This document shows, one piece after another, positions 24,890 through 37,263 of a DNA stretch of 64,000 nucleotides (positions are counted from its first letter, which is position 1; each line of letters starts with the position of its first letter). Location of the stretch: positions 62,163,773-62,227,772 of the forward strand of contig OX381707.1 of assembly GCA_947462335.1 (NCBI GenBank), read 5' to 3'. The DNA is from Harmothoe impar (Eukaryota; Annelida; Polychaeta; Phyllodocida; Polynoidae). The notes beneath the pieces are model-generated. The model was not told the DNA's origin, searched no databases, and saw only the letters and a program-made list of their open reading frames with translations. The translations under genes were made by a program, and so were the position numbers.

Positions 24890-27800
24890 TATAAGTTGAC
24901 ATTCCTTCAAATAGTAATTGATTATGTTCTGATAAAATACCATAAAACTTAATGTGTTCTCGGCCCATACATATCAAATCAAAAGAACGATTTGTTCCGA
25001 GAGCATATGCCATAAGCACCTGAATGGAATTCTTGGAATTGGCAATAAAGTAAGTCACTCAAAATGCCACAGGTGTTGAAACAACTTCCTGTATAAATAC
25101 ATGTACTAGGTTTTACCTTGCATGTATGAAGATACAAACATTTAAAGCACATATACCACTGACCTAACCTCCCTTTATAAATAAGCACAATCCCACTGTT
25201 GTCAAAGAGCCATCACTCTGCATTTATTTTGTGCTGGTCTGTATATTGTCCAAGCACACATAGGAATGCCCAACATTCAATAAGCTCTCTCATACCAATT
25301 TGTTGCCGTCTGAAGGTCTGTTTTCTTACTGCCGTTACACTCAGGCAGGAGTAACTCGGTCCCATTGAGGAGCAGCTTTGAGTGGGTAACCTGAAGCTAA
25401 GGGTCAGGTAGAGAGGTGAAGGAGGGTGAAGGATAGGGGCACCTAGGTGTAAGATCAACATCTGGTCTCTATGGGGAGTGACCCCTGAAGTATAAATGTG
25501 ACCAACATGTTACACTCCCCTTCACTAACACCCACCATCCAAGTATACCTACCCCACAAGACCTATGCTGAAAATTCCGGCTGTTCCTTTAACCTAAATG
25601 ATTTGTCTCCAGAGCAGCCTGGGTCCTTACTGCCTGCTTCTAACCTGGTTTATGTTTGTATCACCCTCCAGATGGCTCTGATCTATAAGGGTCAAAGGAT
25701 GGCAGACATAAAAAATGAAGGAGTGTAATAAAGATCTTTCCCCCAAGTGGGGGGCACTCACTCTCAGGATCTGAGGCGTGTAGAGATAGTGTACCCTCTC
25801 ACTGACCCAACACCAACATCTCCACATGTCTGGTGCTCTTACAATATACTGCCTTCTACTCTCACCTTTAGAATAAGAGGCATCTTTCTGTATGGTAGTG
25901 TGCATGTCTACAAACAGTATCTCTTCCCCATAACTTCTCTTGAGAATCCTATTCTAAAAGTTTTTCTTTTCTTTTCCTACAGCAATTTTGCCATTGTTTT
26001 ATCACCCGTATTACATCTCCATCACACCTGTAATGTCATGATACATGGAGAAGTGTGAACTAAACCATAGTACTAATGCTTTTATCAATCACTAAATTAA
26101 ATAAACTCTCCATGATGGGGGGTACATGAATGAATGGAGTGATGTTTTACTTTAACACTAGTTCTCTATAACTATAGGTTTGCTGTTTCTCATGATGCAC
26201 GATTTAGCCTGCATGGAGTAAGCTGGGAAACGCCATAAAAAACAGCCATTAAGAATCTTCAGTTGAATTGGGCATGTATAAGCTTCAAAAGCAAGTAAGT
26301 ATTATCAATATGAACATAAAAAGACCAAGCCATCCACAGGGAATGATCCCACATACGTGTGCATGCCACATGCCCATGAACTATGATCCAACATGAATTG
26401 ATAATGAGTACACATTAGACTCATCATAGTGTATTAAGGCTCTATAACTACAGAATTGGGACACCCTACTTGTGGAGGCCAGGAGCAATAATACCATATT
26501 TGGCATTAGCAATGGCTGTGTTTAGTTCAAAGTTCTGAAGTTTTACAATAAATCAATTCATACTTTTTGTAAATTTGTGTTAAAGGCCTTTCAGTGTGAT
26601 CCTGAAGTTTTGACATTTCCAAGTGGCACTGCAACTCACTTGCTTGACGGGCCCCGCGTGGGTAGTTCTGAAAAGGCTTGTTATTCTTGGCTCTGCCTCA
26701 AAGAATTAATTTTTGTTGACTGCAACTGTGGGTCCCTCTAAAGTGTCAAAACCCATGAGCCCCAGGACAGTAAGCGTGTGTACTTAGTGATTCTGGCTAA
26801 CACGTTTCCATCTGTATTTGATAACATGTATTGGAGGAAAATCTATAGTAGGCCCATTTGAGTGTGTTCTATTCATGGAGGACATGTGTCGTGACTTTAT
26901 TATGCATATTTAACATCGTACACCTATACTTTACTGCTTGTATCCTATTTGTAGCTTAATTGTACTTTCTGTAGTTCCATACGAATCATTGCTGTCTTTT
27001 TTCTCGCCTTACCCCGTTTCCCCGTTTACTGTCATGAGTTGTGCACCTTTGCCAAAGCCATTTCTAAATGGAAATCCTCCCAAGAAAAGAAGTTATAAAT
27101 AAAATTGACAGCCACTAACAATACTGAAAGCTCGTCTTCGAATAGCTTAAATCCTCATTGAGACTTCCAGACATAGACCAGCACTCTGCTTGCCAACCCA
27201 TCCAAGAATCCAAATCCTAGCTACAGACCATTACTCCCCTTATAAACATCTTATTTAGACGCAGTATTGTGGAAACATCAATAATTGCCTATGCACCATA
27301 ATCCCAGGGTCCAGAACCAACCCTGAGGAGCTTAGGAGGCAAAGAAGGATGTCTGTGTGGTTAGACCAATATAAAAGATAGTTAGGTCTCACTATAGCTC
27401 TTCATGAACTCTCATCCAGGGTATTAGTAGCCATTAGTCAAAAATGTGCGTTCTGTGCATATCACTATAGCTCTAAGGATGAGACAAGCACCCTTAACAC
27501 CGTAACAAAATATACAAAATGTATAGGACTTACAAAGGACGCTTAGGGGGGTTATGGAGGTAAAGATCCATGATCCTCCAGTGGCCGAAAGCTGTCTTGT
27601 GATGTGGATCTTTGTGGTATGCGTGCTGGAGGGAGGAGAAGGGGGTTAAGGGACAGCTGGGAGGGTGGCTGGAGAAGGGGAGGGTCCCTGGAGTGGAAAA
27701 GAGACCACACACATGTATACCTTGTATTTTGTGAGTACGTAAGACGAGATGCATGCCCATGCCCCATGCCTGCTTTAGACATCCCTCACGTCACGCCAGC

Positions 27801-30709
27801 CCATCCCAATCAATAGGAACCTCACACCCCTCACACCGAGACAGAAACCCACACCAGACCACACCAATCCCCCAAACACCCACCTCACACCAGGCCTGCT
27901 ATCCTCCACAACATAACACCATACACGCAGCCAATACCTCAGATTTTCCTTTAAGCGGGGATCTTCCACTACACACCTGATTTTGAGACTTCTGATCATT
28001 TGGATAGGCCACAGTATAGCTGGCCACGATATAATATTATCTCTTGGAGTTATATCAACCAGGCATATTTTATCATTATATTATATTGTATTATTTGACA
28101 TAAACAGAACACTGGGAAAATTGGCCATTGTGAACTTATCAGTAGCCCTATTATTATGCATAAGAAGCTCTCAAGCAGGGTATCCTTCAGGGACATCAGC
28201 CAAAGTCTGCACAGATCTGAGCCCATTATAGTGGGATGAGGGTCTAGCACGGCAATCATACCCTATTCAGAAACCCAACGTAGTGTGTACCACCCGCTAC
28301 CCTGACCCCATTCCAACTAAAGCCTCACCCAGTCCATCCGTAATGCATGCAATGAAGCATGCCACACCCCCTTTCCACATAACCTACACCAACCCTTAGC
28401 TTATAGACATATGCTTCCATTTTACAATGACCTTCGTTATATAATTGCCCAACTAAAATCTCATTTCAAATCCTATCCCTCTATTCCACATAATGATAAT
28501 ACAGGATATCTGTGCATGTCACACATGCAGTTCTGAGAAGATCCAGTTAGCTTGAGAATTAAACACTTTAGTTTTACTCATTGCACAAAACACCAAAACC
28601 ATGTACCACTATAGAATACCCAATGATGAACCCAGATTCAGGAACCCTTCTTTACTGAGATTAGTCCTGGCTTACTGACAGGAAAATCTGCCCTTCTCTT
28701 GGCCTCAATAGATGAAAGGGTATTGCTGCTGTTCTGTTGATGCTGGCCACAAAGGTAGACACAGGTGGGCATGTCCCTCTTCCAACCTGCTGGGCAGGAT
28801 CTAACAGGGTTCACCCCATTCCTGTGTTAATCATTGATCTCTCCAGTGAATGGCTTCTGGAGATTCTCCCCTCTAGTGTACCAACTCCAGAGGGAATGCG
28901 TTAATTTGGACATTAAGACCAGACACTTTCATGTGTCCACACGTGGATCATGAGGGTATCTGATTCGAGGGGGTATTCTAAATGATTTCTTTGTCTGCAT
29001 ACCTCTTGTGAATTGTGTAGTTTAGATGCTTCAATACGTTTAAATCTGTATCCATGATATTAAACGTGGTTACTTATCCTCCCTGATACGAAGTTCAATT
29101 CTAGGCTAACACATTTATATATATATAGATGAACAATTTATGTGAGAATGAAGATATTGAAGTATACCTTCTCCGAAAATACGCCCAGAAGCTGTACATA
29201 CCACACGTAATACACATGTCAACGTCACCACAGTAGACATGCAGTACAGCCTTCCCCTTAAATCACCCTCCGGCAAGAGCAGGCTCATCTGGAAATGAAA
29301 TTATAGGAACTGGGAAGGTTGTATAGGAAGGAGAGATGGGCTGAAAGTTCGCCTATCGCTTCCTGCCCAGTGCCCATCCCATCCCATGGTCTGAGAGGAG
29401 AGCATAATACATGTATTCATTTTGGGTATAGCTCTCGGGTTATAGCTAAAGAATACTCCTATTCTCTAGCCCCATACTTGTTCTTTCCTAAAACAAGAAC
29501 ATGTTATTTGGTTGGTTCAGCTATTTCAATGACATAATTGTTATTGTCAGAAACTGTTAATCGCCTTAAGAGGATGGCACTGAATAGGTTTTCAATGTTA
29601 TTTTCATAAATCAGGTCTCAGGCTATAGCTACCACCACCCACCCTACATGAAAATCATCCCCAGCAGTAAAGTGAATGGCTCATCAGTGTCCAGTGCTAT
29701 TGTGGCCCAAACTTTGGTCTAGATGTATCTATAATACATATAGCTGGGACACCCGAATAAAGTTATAAACTCAGGCTTTTACTTCAGCTACACGTGGATG
29801 GTGTATAGAGCCCCCACCCACGTTTCCACCACCACGCCACCTAGCGCCTGCCCACATCGTAAACTCGTTTTGGCGTGAAGAAGGCGTGGCCACGCGGGGC
29901 TGGGCGATAATAGGCTGTATAGACGTCGTCTATATGGAAACCTCACAGGGATAGGGAGGTTTGGCACCAGTGGGAATCTGGGGAGACGAGGGTGGTACTG
30001 TAATTTTACAGGCCTGGAAGATCCAATGATTTTTACATTAGACCCCTAGGTGGGAACTTTCTACTCTCTTTTATATACTCCTTCTTTCTTGGAGGATGGT
30101 TATTCATACGGTGGTTGTATTTAGTATGATGATTACCATGATAGGATGTTACTACTGCAACATATACGTGTTCTCGTGTTTGATACAAATTAATCCATCC
30201 AAATGACATAGTCTATGGACGTTGTGTTACTATAGTAATCCATCACAAAGCCATTAGATGGACGTCGTGTTAATGCCAATTAAGACTTCCCAACGCCAAT
30301 ACACGGTCTAGCCTAATTAAATGACTGAAGCCTAATTAAAATGGTTCAATCACGATATACTTTAATGTCCCAGGGATGATCTGAATATCATGGGAAACTC
30401 GAGAAACCTGTTTAAGGTGTCCCAGGCTGGATCTCCATTCCATACAAAGAGGTGGAGGGAGGGGGGGGGGCATTTCTATGCCGGGTCCAGCCATGAATGG
30501 CTGATGCTGATAGGAGTGGGTGGCCTTGAGCCATGACGGCGTACAAGTAGGAGTCCATCTGCCCTGGACCGTAGACTGTAGTACATTGTGTACAGTGAAT
30601 AACACATGAGATGGTGGTGTGTCGTCACTGCAGTGCCACCAGGTCATGGTGAGTGGTCAGGGAGGCTGCTATTGTCCAGCCTCTACAAGGTATCCATGGC
30701 ATGGTATGT
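24890..30709. other. Long non-coding stretch
   Basis: No supported gene, array or element ends were found. Weak CACACC-rich low complexity lies at about 27820-27905 and a short (TA)n near 29120. Several 70-90 codon frames on both strands overlap one another and lack motifs. Confidence 0.45.
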
Positions 30710-30874
30710 CTATTCCGCATTAGCGAGATGCAGTAATTCTACCTTGTGAGACCTTTAGCTGAAGCTGGTTCCTGTCATGTCCTAAATCAGAGTTTTAGGG
30801 GTCATAAACTTTTGATTCAGTTGTATTTGAATATTCTTTAGGTCACCTGGTTGGATTGGGCGGGGGGGGGGGGG

Positions 30875-30920
30875 TGGTTATGACACTGGCAAACCGATGC
30901 AAGAGTCATAAGTTCAAATC
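30875..30920 (+). other. tRNA-like A and B boxes, left half
   Basis: The A-box-like TGGTTATGACACTGG at 30875-30889 and the B-box GTTCAAATC at 30912-30920 have spacing compatible with a tRNA-derived pol III promoter. A run of 12 G lies just upstream. This is not a functional tRNA: no acceptor stem is evident. Confidence 0.55.
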
Positions 30921-31127
30921 CATGCCTGGGTTACATATTTTTTCTTGGTCAAAAATAATGATACATGTTGTATTTACAAAAGAACTAGCAATACAATATT
31001 ATTTTAGATTACACTATGAATATGTATCTTGTGTAAAGGATCTTTACAACTGAATTGTTAACTGTCACAATTTTTGACCAACCAAAAATACTTTTTAAAA
31101 TTGTGTCTGAATGAAATAGCCTGACAT

Positions 31128-31175
31128 GGATTTGAACTCATGACCCATAGATTAGTAGGTGAGAGTCCTAACCAC
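31128..31175 (-). other. tRNA-like A and B boxes, right half
   Basis: On the minus strand GTGGTTAGGACTCTC (31175-31161) is an A-box-like sequence, and AGTTCAAATCC (31138-31128) is close to the canonical B box. The half folds more like a tRNA than its partner, but I do not assign an anticodon. Confidence 0.6.
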
Positions 31176-31528
31176 TCTCCCAATCTGAACAGATGAAGTG
31201 AGGACCCATGATAGAGACCTATAACTCAGAGGTTTATGGCCCCTAAAACTTCAATTTTGGGACATGACAGGAACCAGCTGCAGCTGATCAGCTATAGTTA
31301 GCAGAGGAATGAGCACTGATATAAGACAAAATGGCGCTGTACAGTGATCATCTTGCTAATGCGGAATAGAATAGGGCAGAAGGCTAATGGGAAACTCCAA
31401 TGATCAGTGTACCACATTTCTGAGCAACTCTCTTGTAAACATTATAATCATTATGTGAGGCATCAGTATTTCAAGGTGTCCCACATTTGTACTGTTTGGA
31501 TTATGATTAAAGAGTTATTAAAGACTTA

Positions 31529-31740
31529 GGCCAAAAAAAGAAGGTTTGTTTCCGGTAACCCGGCCGGGTCTAGCAAAAAGGGCCGGGTCCTACTCTTTTT
31601 TTTTCTCTTTTTCAAATGTTTCCCTACCTGCCAGTTTTTACGGTTTGTAAATCGGATGATTTTTAAGCATTTTAGAGGAAAAACGGTAAAAATAGGCCTA
31701 AAATAGGAAAATTCTAAAAAAAAAAGAAAAGAACAAAGAA
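31529..31740. mobile_element. Harbinger-like MITE, GGCC-A-rich family, copy 2
   Basis: The left end TTA|GGCCAAAAAAAGAAGGTTTG then TTTCCGGTAACC closely matches the copies at 2398 and (inverted) 59273. A GGGCCGGGTCC motif replaces the GGGTCGG of the other copies. The right tip is eroded in an A-rich run and its exact end is uncertain. Confidence 0.6.
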
Positions 31741-33462
31741 GCTTATTGAGATAGTATGGGCTACAACGTGATTCTCAGTACACCATGACTGTTTACTGCA
31801 TGTATATTGTGTTAACCATGACATGATGGTAGGTATTACATTTAGCTCCACACATATTGTTCATATTGTCCTTTGTAAGAACCAGCTAGATTTCACTACA
31901 AAAAAAACCCAGCAACTTATCCATCTCTGAACGTCACACATGTGAAGTATGGCCACTACCTGTCAGTTCAGACCGATAAAATATGTGCTTGAACTCATCC
32001 CTGCTACAACAATACCCAGAGGAGCAGCTCTAACTATCTACACATGTAGACCCCTAACCCCTGAGCTGCTCATTCACCCCAGCACTCCCACAAGTTATGC
32101 ATGGCTACCACTAAGTAGTATATGATCACCAGTCAGTACATGTAATGTGTTTATGGAATGTGTATAAAAATGCCAATTTTTAGTCTTCAGAACTAGGTCT
32201 TGCATGTATTCACCGTATACTATTGGCCGTGCTTCATTTAACAACATTTTGTACAATGTCCCGCCTCCCCTGTGATAGTATAGTATAGCCATGTGCCTCC
32301 ACTTTTCCCCCAGTGGGGAGCAGTGGATATGGCCATCCATAACCACACATTGGTATCAGCATGAGGGTCCCTCTTCACTGCCCTTGAGACATTGAGAGGC
32401 AGGGTGGAAAGGAGGAATTCAGTCCCAAGAGGGAGGAGCTGATATGTGATGTAGTTCTACTCCAAATTGATGGCAGTTCTAGATATTTCTAGACATGAAA
32501 TGCTCCGCCATGATAGGAACATACTATAGTGACATGAATATGAGGGTGGATTTATGAGCATTTCCTCTTTACAGTATAAGAAGGCTACCGTTAAGGTTTT
32601 AATTCATAATGAATGTATATTAAGTATTTGATTTTCTCCTCAATGTAATGTATTTGTCCTCCACAATGCACCCATGTAGTGTCTGCAAAGCTTAAAAACT
32701 TGTTTGCAGTTAAGAGTTGCAGTGTCACTCATCGGTAGAACCTGAGAAGATCCAGAATAGATCAGAAGTGTTACATGGAGGTTGGCACGGGGTACACCCC
32801 GGGGCACAGCCACTCCCATCTTACCCCTGTCCCGGGAGGCTGTGTCAAAATAATTCTACATTGCAGGCCCCTTTCCTCTAAGAACTGTGAAGGCCTGGGC
32901 ATTGGGCACTGTATCCTTGCTTGGTTCTTCTACATAAATGTTGATAAAATGCTCATATATTAGCACGCATTACTAGATCTCCCCTCGCCTATGAAACAAT
33001 AATATAATGTGAAACTGAAATTAGCACTGGATACGTTGCAATGGATAATATTCTGTACAATATTTAAACAGTTAACAGACTGCCTTTATCGCAGCTTATA
33101 TGGGAACTTCAGCCAATGAATTTATGTACTGGATCTTTCACTCAATCAAGCGATAACATTTATAATAACCCAGAACACGGGGTTGTTGAGAGTTAATTTT
33201 GTATCTAAAATGAAAGAAAAGGGGGGAAAGGGAGAAAGGAAAGAAAAAGTAGACCTAGTAGCATGCACAGGGGAAAGTGCAGATGGTGGCATATTCTACA
33301 CACTACTCATTCCACTGGGGAGTCATAAAATCCCCCCATGCTTTGTTCTAAATGGAAATGTGACTTTGTGGCTGCGAAGTGAACAGCTGTGCACTGCGAT
33401 GTGCTAAGTATCGTTCATTATGTCTGGCCAATATTATCGTGCCTGAATGACGTCATTTTGTT
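31741..33462. other. Non-coding stretch, nothing recognised
   Basis: Two GAGCWGCTC palindromes lie at 32022-32030 and 32063-32071. Frames at 32095-32346 and 33183-33407 have no recognisable domain. Confidence 0.45.
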
Positions 33463-33647
33463 AATCAACCATCTAAATGCCGCATATTTTGCTTTAATGC
33501 CAGTCCCTTGGGAGTGTATCATACCACAGGCTCGTCATGATGCTTGAATGCAGCACTGGCGAGCTTCTCACCAGAGATGTCTGCATGAATTATGACGACA
33601 TAAGGGCATGCTGCATTAATGCACTGTGTGGTCTTTAAAGGGTTAAT
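33463..33647. mobile_element. Diverged MITE, AACCCTTTAA family
   Basis: The segment shares ATGCCGCATATT…GCTTTAATG on the left and GCATTAATGCACTG…TTTAAAGGGTTAA on the right with the better preserved copy at 39730-39916. Internal similarity (CATGATGC.TG.ATGCAGC..TGGCGAG) supports common origin. The left tip is eroded. Confidence 0.55.
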
Positions 33648-33649
33648 GA

Positions 33650-34707
33650 CGTCACTTTGTGTAATTAATGGGTATTATGGGTAATCCCCTGGGTTCAGGA
33701 AGCTGACCGTTAAGTAATGGCCCCGTGAGGTGACACACTTATAGACCATGATTGATGATTTGTAATACCCACACCTTGTAATTATGTAATAGCTACATGC
33801 TCTTGGGTTAAAGGTCCATTTGTGAAGGAATACAAATTGATTCGAGTTCTTTGTTCTGCCTTTCATGGACAGATTAATTTGTTTCAATATCAGCACACTC
33901 ACCTCCTGATTTAATACTGTGTCTCTGTGTGTTTGCGTTTTCCATCATTCTCAGAATAAAAAGTAAAAACAACAGTAAAATTACACTTGACAGAAGTAAC
34001 TTGAGTTAACATTATCATGAGCCCCAGAGGTCCATATACCTCTCCATTACTGATGACGTCACAGATACACATAGGGTGTGGTGACTAAGAGGCCCTCTGG
34101 TGGTACAGACCATTGGTAACCATGGAAACGATACATGTAAGAGACATTGGAGATTGTCAATCAGGGCTGTTTTTGCAGTAGGTGGTGTGACCCTGCCCTG
34201 TTGGTCGTGTTCCCCGTCTAACCTGCACCAGGCTACACCAATGTTATTGTGCTGGCTTCTTTCATCAGGTATCAAGGAGTGGGGAGTTATCTGGTATATA
34301 TACCACATATATACTATAGGGGGGGGGGGGTCACATACATACAAAAACACTAATAGAGTGTAAAGTACCCATATCTAAGTAGTGGCTGATATAATATTAT
34401 CCTTAGCACAACCATAGTGGGCCAATGTGTATAGTAAAAAGGGCCCCCTGAAAGCCAAGATTTTGCGTTTGCATTGGAAACAATACACTATGGCAATGCG
34501 CCTCCAGAAAGTACTGGCAGTCCTAAGGATCAGGATCTATCTTTCACACTATAAAAGCAGACCTAAGTGTAAAAGGACCCGACAAAAACATGTGGCATTC
34601 TATTGAAACCTCAACATGAGAAATCTTTCCAAACAGGAGATTGTTGACTCACTCAAGTCAACCTAGGGTACATTACATAAGGAGGCCTCTTGGCCATATA
34701 CAAAAAC
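33650..34707. other. Non-coding stretch, nothing recognised
   Basis: A CRE-like TGACGTCA lies near 34053, a CTCF-like core on the minus strand at 34091-34103 (CCACCAGAGGGCC), and a G run near 34320. No gene is supported. Confidence 0.4.
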
Positions 34708-34880
34708 GCTATTGACAGTTTGAACTGTCAATAGTGGAAAACATTTCTGTTATTGACAGTTCCTCATGCGAACTGTCAATAGTGGAATATTTCTGTCTTA
34801 TTGACAGTTCCCACTGACATTGGAGTCAAAAGTATTTTTTTTTAGCAAAATTGTATTTTTTAGCAAAAGTGTTTTTTTCA

Positions 34881-35182
34881 CCAAAATCGGTTTTGCCCTC
34901 AAAATCGGTTTCGCCCCAAAAATCGGTTTTGGCCCATAATCGGTTTTGCCCCAAAATTGGTTATGCCTCCAAAATCGGTTTTGGACCCAAATCGGTTTTG
35001 CCCCAAAAATCGATTTTGCCCCAAAAATCGGGGTTGCACTGAAAATCGGTTTTGCCCCCAAAATCGGTTTTACCCTCAAAATCAGTTTTGCCCTCAAAAA
35101 CGGTTTTGCCCCTGAAATCGAGGTTTGCACTGAGATCGGTTATGCACTAAAAATCGGGTTTCCACTAAAATAGATTTTTCCA
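34881..35182. repeat. 18-bp iteron array A
   Basis: About 17 units of CCAAAATCGGTTTTGCCC with drift, 17-18 bp each. The antisense frame reads as FGAKPI repeats, an artefact. The array shares CCAAAATCG with array B, so one was derived from the other. Confidence 0.9.
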
Positions 35183-35335
35183 CCAAAATCGAACTTCCCA
35201 CCAAAATCGAACTTTACACCCAAATCGAACTTTACACCAAAATCGAACTTTACACCAAAATCGAACTTTACACCAAAATCGAACTTTACACCAAAATCGA
35301 ACTTTACACCAAAATTGAACTTTACACCAAAATCG
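35183..35335. repeat. 18-bp iteron array B
   Basis: About 8.5 units of CCAAAATCGAACTTTACA, more uniform than array A and so probably a younger expansion. The antisense frame reads as FGVKFD repeats, an artefact. Confidence 0.92.
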
Positions 35336-35871
35336 CTCTCAGGGTTATGACAGTAATTATAAGGAACTGTCAATAAGAGAGGAAATTCCCACTATTGACA
35401 GTTCAGTGAAGAGCTGTCAATAACGCTATAATTTACCACTATTGACAGTTTGAACTGTCAATAAGAGAAAAATGTCCCACTATTGACAGTTTGAAAGTTT
35501 TCCACTATTGACAGTTTGAACTGTCAATAGCTAAATCAAGGTGGGCCGGCTATTGACAGTGCAAACTGTCAATAGTGGGATATTTTTCTCTTATTGACAG
35601 TTCAAACTGTCAAGAGTGGGATATTTTTCTCTTATTGACAGTTCAAACTGTCAATACCAGGATATTATTCCCTTATTGACAGTTCACACTGGCAATAAGA
35701 GATTCGTTTTTTCTTATTGACAGTTCCTTTTTGGAAGTGTCAATAAGAGAATCTTTTTTTCCTTATTGACAGTTTGAACTGTCAATAAAGGAATTATATC
35801 CTGGTATTGACAGTTCAAACTGTCAATAAGGGAATTTTATTCTGTTATTGACAGTTCGAACTGTCAATAGT

Positions 35872-36230
35872 CACGGCCATACATATATGCGTAGTTTTTT
35901 CCATACTTGACAAAGATGTCGAACTCACTTTAGAAAATTTCACTCTCTGTTTTTAGGGCTGAACAAGGGGCCATTGAGATTGGAACGAACTTTGTTTGAT
36001 ATATATATGCAGTATTTATAATCCACTGATGCAAAAACATAAATATGGCTTGAAGCGCAGATATGACTTGAGGGCGGATAATATTTAGTGCAACCGATTA
36101 ATCCATATTTTTCTGTGTATTTTTCTGCAAGCCAAATAAGGCTTTCTGTACTGAGGTGCATGGCTAACTTCACGACGACTGTATTGTTGGCTATAAACAG
36201 ACTTTGAATGTTAAATCCTCCTTCGGGATA
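35872..36230. other. Non-coding stretch, nothing recognised
   Basis: The antisense frame 35940-36341 overlaps the neighbouring MITE and has no recognisable domain. Confidence 0.4.
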
Positions 36231-36233
36231 TAA

Positions 36234-36363
36234 GGGCCATAACCCACTAGCCGATTTGGAGGCATTATCGGCCAATACACCCTCAACAAACAGTACTTTG
36301 TAGTATAATTTTGGGGATGTATCGGCCGATAATGCCACCAAATCGGGTAATGGGTTATGGCCC
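36234..36363. mobile_element. 130-bp Harbinger-like MITE with GGGCCATAACCC ends
   Basis: The ends GGGCCATAACCCACTAGCCG and CGGGTAATGGGTTATGGCCC are inverted copies. The inverted match runs on to GCATTATCGGCC / GGCCGATAATGC. TAA flanks both sides (36231-36233 and 36364-36366). The 3-bp TAA target and G/C-rich tip fit PIF/Harbinger (inference). Confidence 0.8.
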
Positions 36364-36366
36364 TAA

Positions 36367-37261
36367 CTCAGTGTATCGCATTTCTCAGTAGATGCTGTGA
36401 AAGGTAGAAAGGGGAGGGTAAAGCAATGAGTTACAGTATAAGGAACCTTATGGTATTGCCTCCACTTTTAGGTGCACTACAGACAAAAGAGCAATTTCCC
36501 CTGGGCGGTAGGTTGTTCCAGATATAACAGAGGGCTCATGGAACATAAAAGTGTCCCATAAACCAGTGCCAACGGCCATGTAGAAGCCCACTTCCTACCC
36601 TAACCATGTCTCCTGCCTTGCTATTGTTTTAGTATACCGGTATGCAGCACCGCCATAATGACGTACATACATCATAGATGCCTGGCCTTACTTCAGTAAA
36701 TTGCATATAGACCGTTTATAGACTCTAATGGGAAAGATGCCGTGACAAAATATGATACCATGGACATTAATTGTCTAAATCAATTAGAACTACATTTATA
36801 TTATATACATAAGAACAGTAGGCTATTACAATAAACAATACAATATGAATAATATAACCACTACCAGGTACCGTACCTATACAGGGGTGTATACATATTG
36901 GCTTCATCAATATCTGTATCACTTGATTATCTGCATAATGCATGCCCTATGTTACCAGGCCCGCACAGACACTATCTATAGGTGCACTATAGTTATCAGC
37001 TCACAATTTCAATATAAACTTGCTGGTGTTCTGGTGCAACATAAGGAATGGTTCAATATATGGAATAAAAGGTGAAAGTAATAGGATACATTTGTCTAAT
37101 TTGCCTATACTATATGATATTATAGGCATAACAGTGTATTGACCTCCAGGGCTTCTTGCCGACTATATAATACACCATTGTATCCCAACAGTCTGAACAG
37201 GGTGGTTACTCCAGGGTCAACCAGGTCATCTAGCTTATAGTTATACTCCTGGCTTATACTA
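36367..37261. other. Non-coding stretch, nothing recognised
   Basis: AT-rich sequence with short unsupported frames. Confidence 0.45.
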
Positions 37262-37263
37262 TA

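Larger units (their letters stand above)
30710..31369. mobile_element. 660-bp foldback element of two inverted tRNA-like units
   Basis: The outer arms CTATTCCGCATTAGCGAGAT (30710-) and its reverse complement (31349-31369) match in 20 of 21 positions. Further in, AGCTGGTTCCTGTCATGTCC (30763-30782) pairs with 31259-31279, and GTTTTAGGGGTCATAAAC pairs with GTTTATGGCCCCTAAAAC. Each half contains a pol III-like A box and B box, pointing inward from both sides. This is best described as a foldback built from a tRNA-derived SINE-like unit. I cannot tell whether it moves as one element or arose by inverted duplication. Confidence 0.75.
34709..35871. repeat. Array of TTGACAG palindromes enclosing two iteron arrays
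   Basis: About 14-16 near-perfect palindromes of the form TATTGACAGTTYGAACTGTCAATA are spaced every 35-50 bp. The first three units are at 34709-34815 and the rest at 35380-35871. Between them lie two 18-bp tandem arrays (34881-35182 and 35183-35335). Several units are imperfect (for example 35713-35750 with a CCTTTTTGG loop). Spacers between palindromes are short and similar (GTGGGATATTTTTCTC). Transcripts of either strand would form a series of hairpins. Both strands are without credible genes. Confidence 0.9.

Noticed and set aside
34709..35871. CRISPR-like look of regularly spaced palindromic repeats
   Set aside because: The spacers are short and similar to each other, two iteron arrays interrupt the series, no cas-like gene is present, and the window is eukaryotic.
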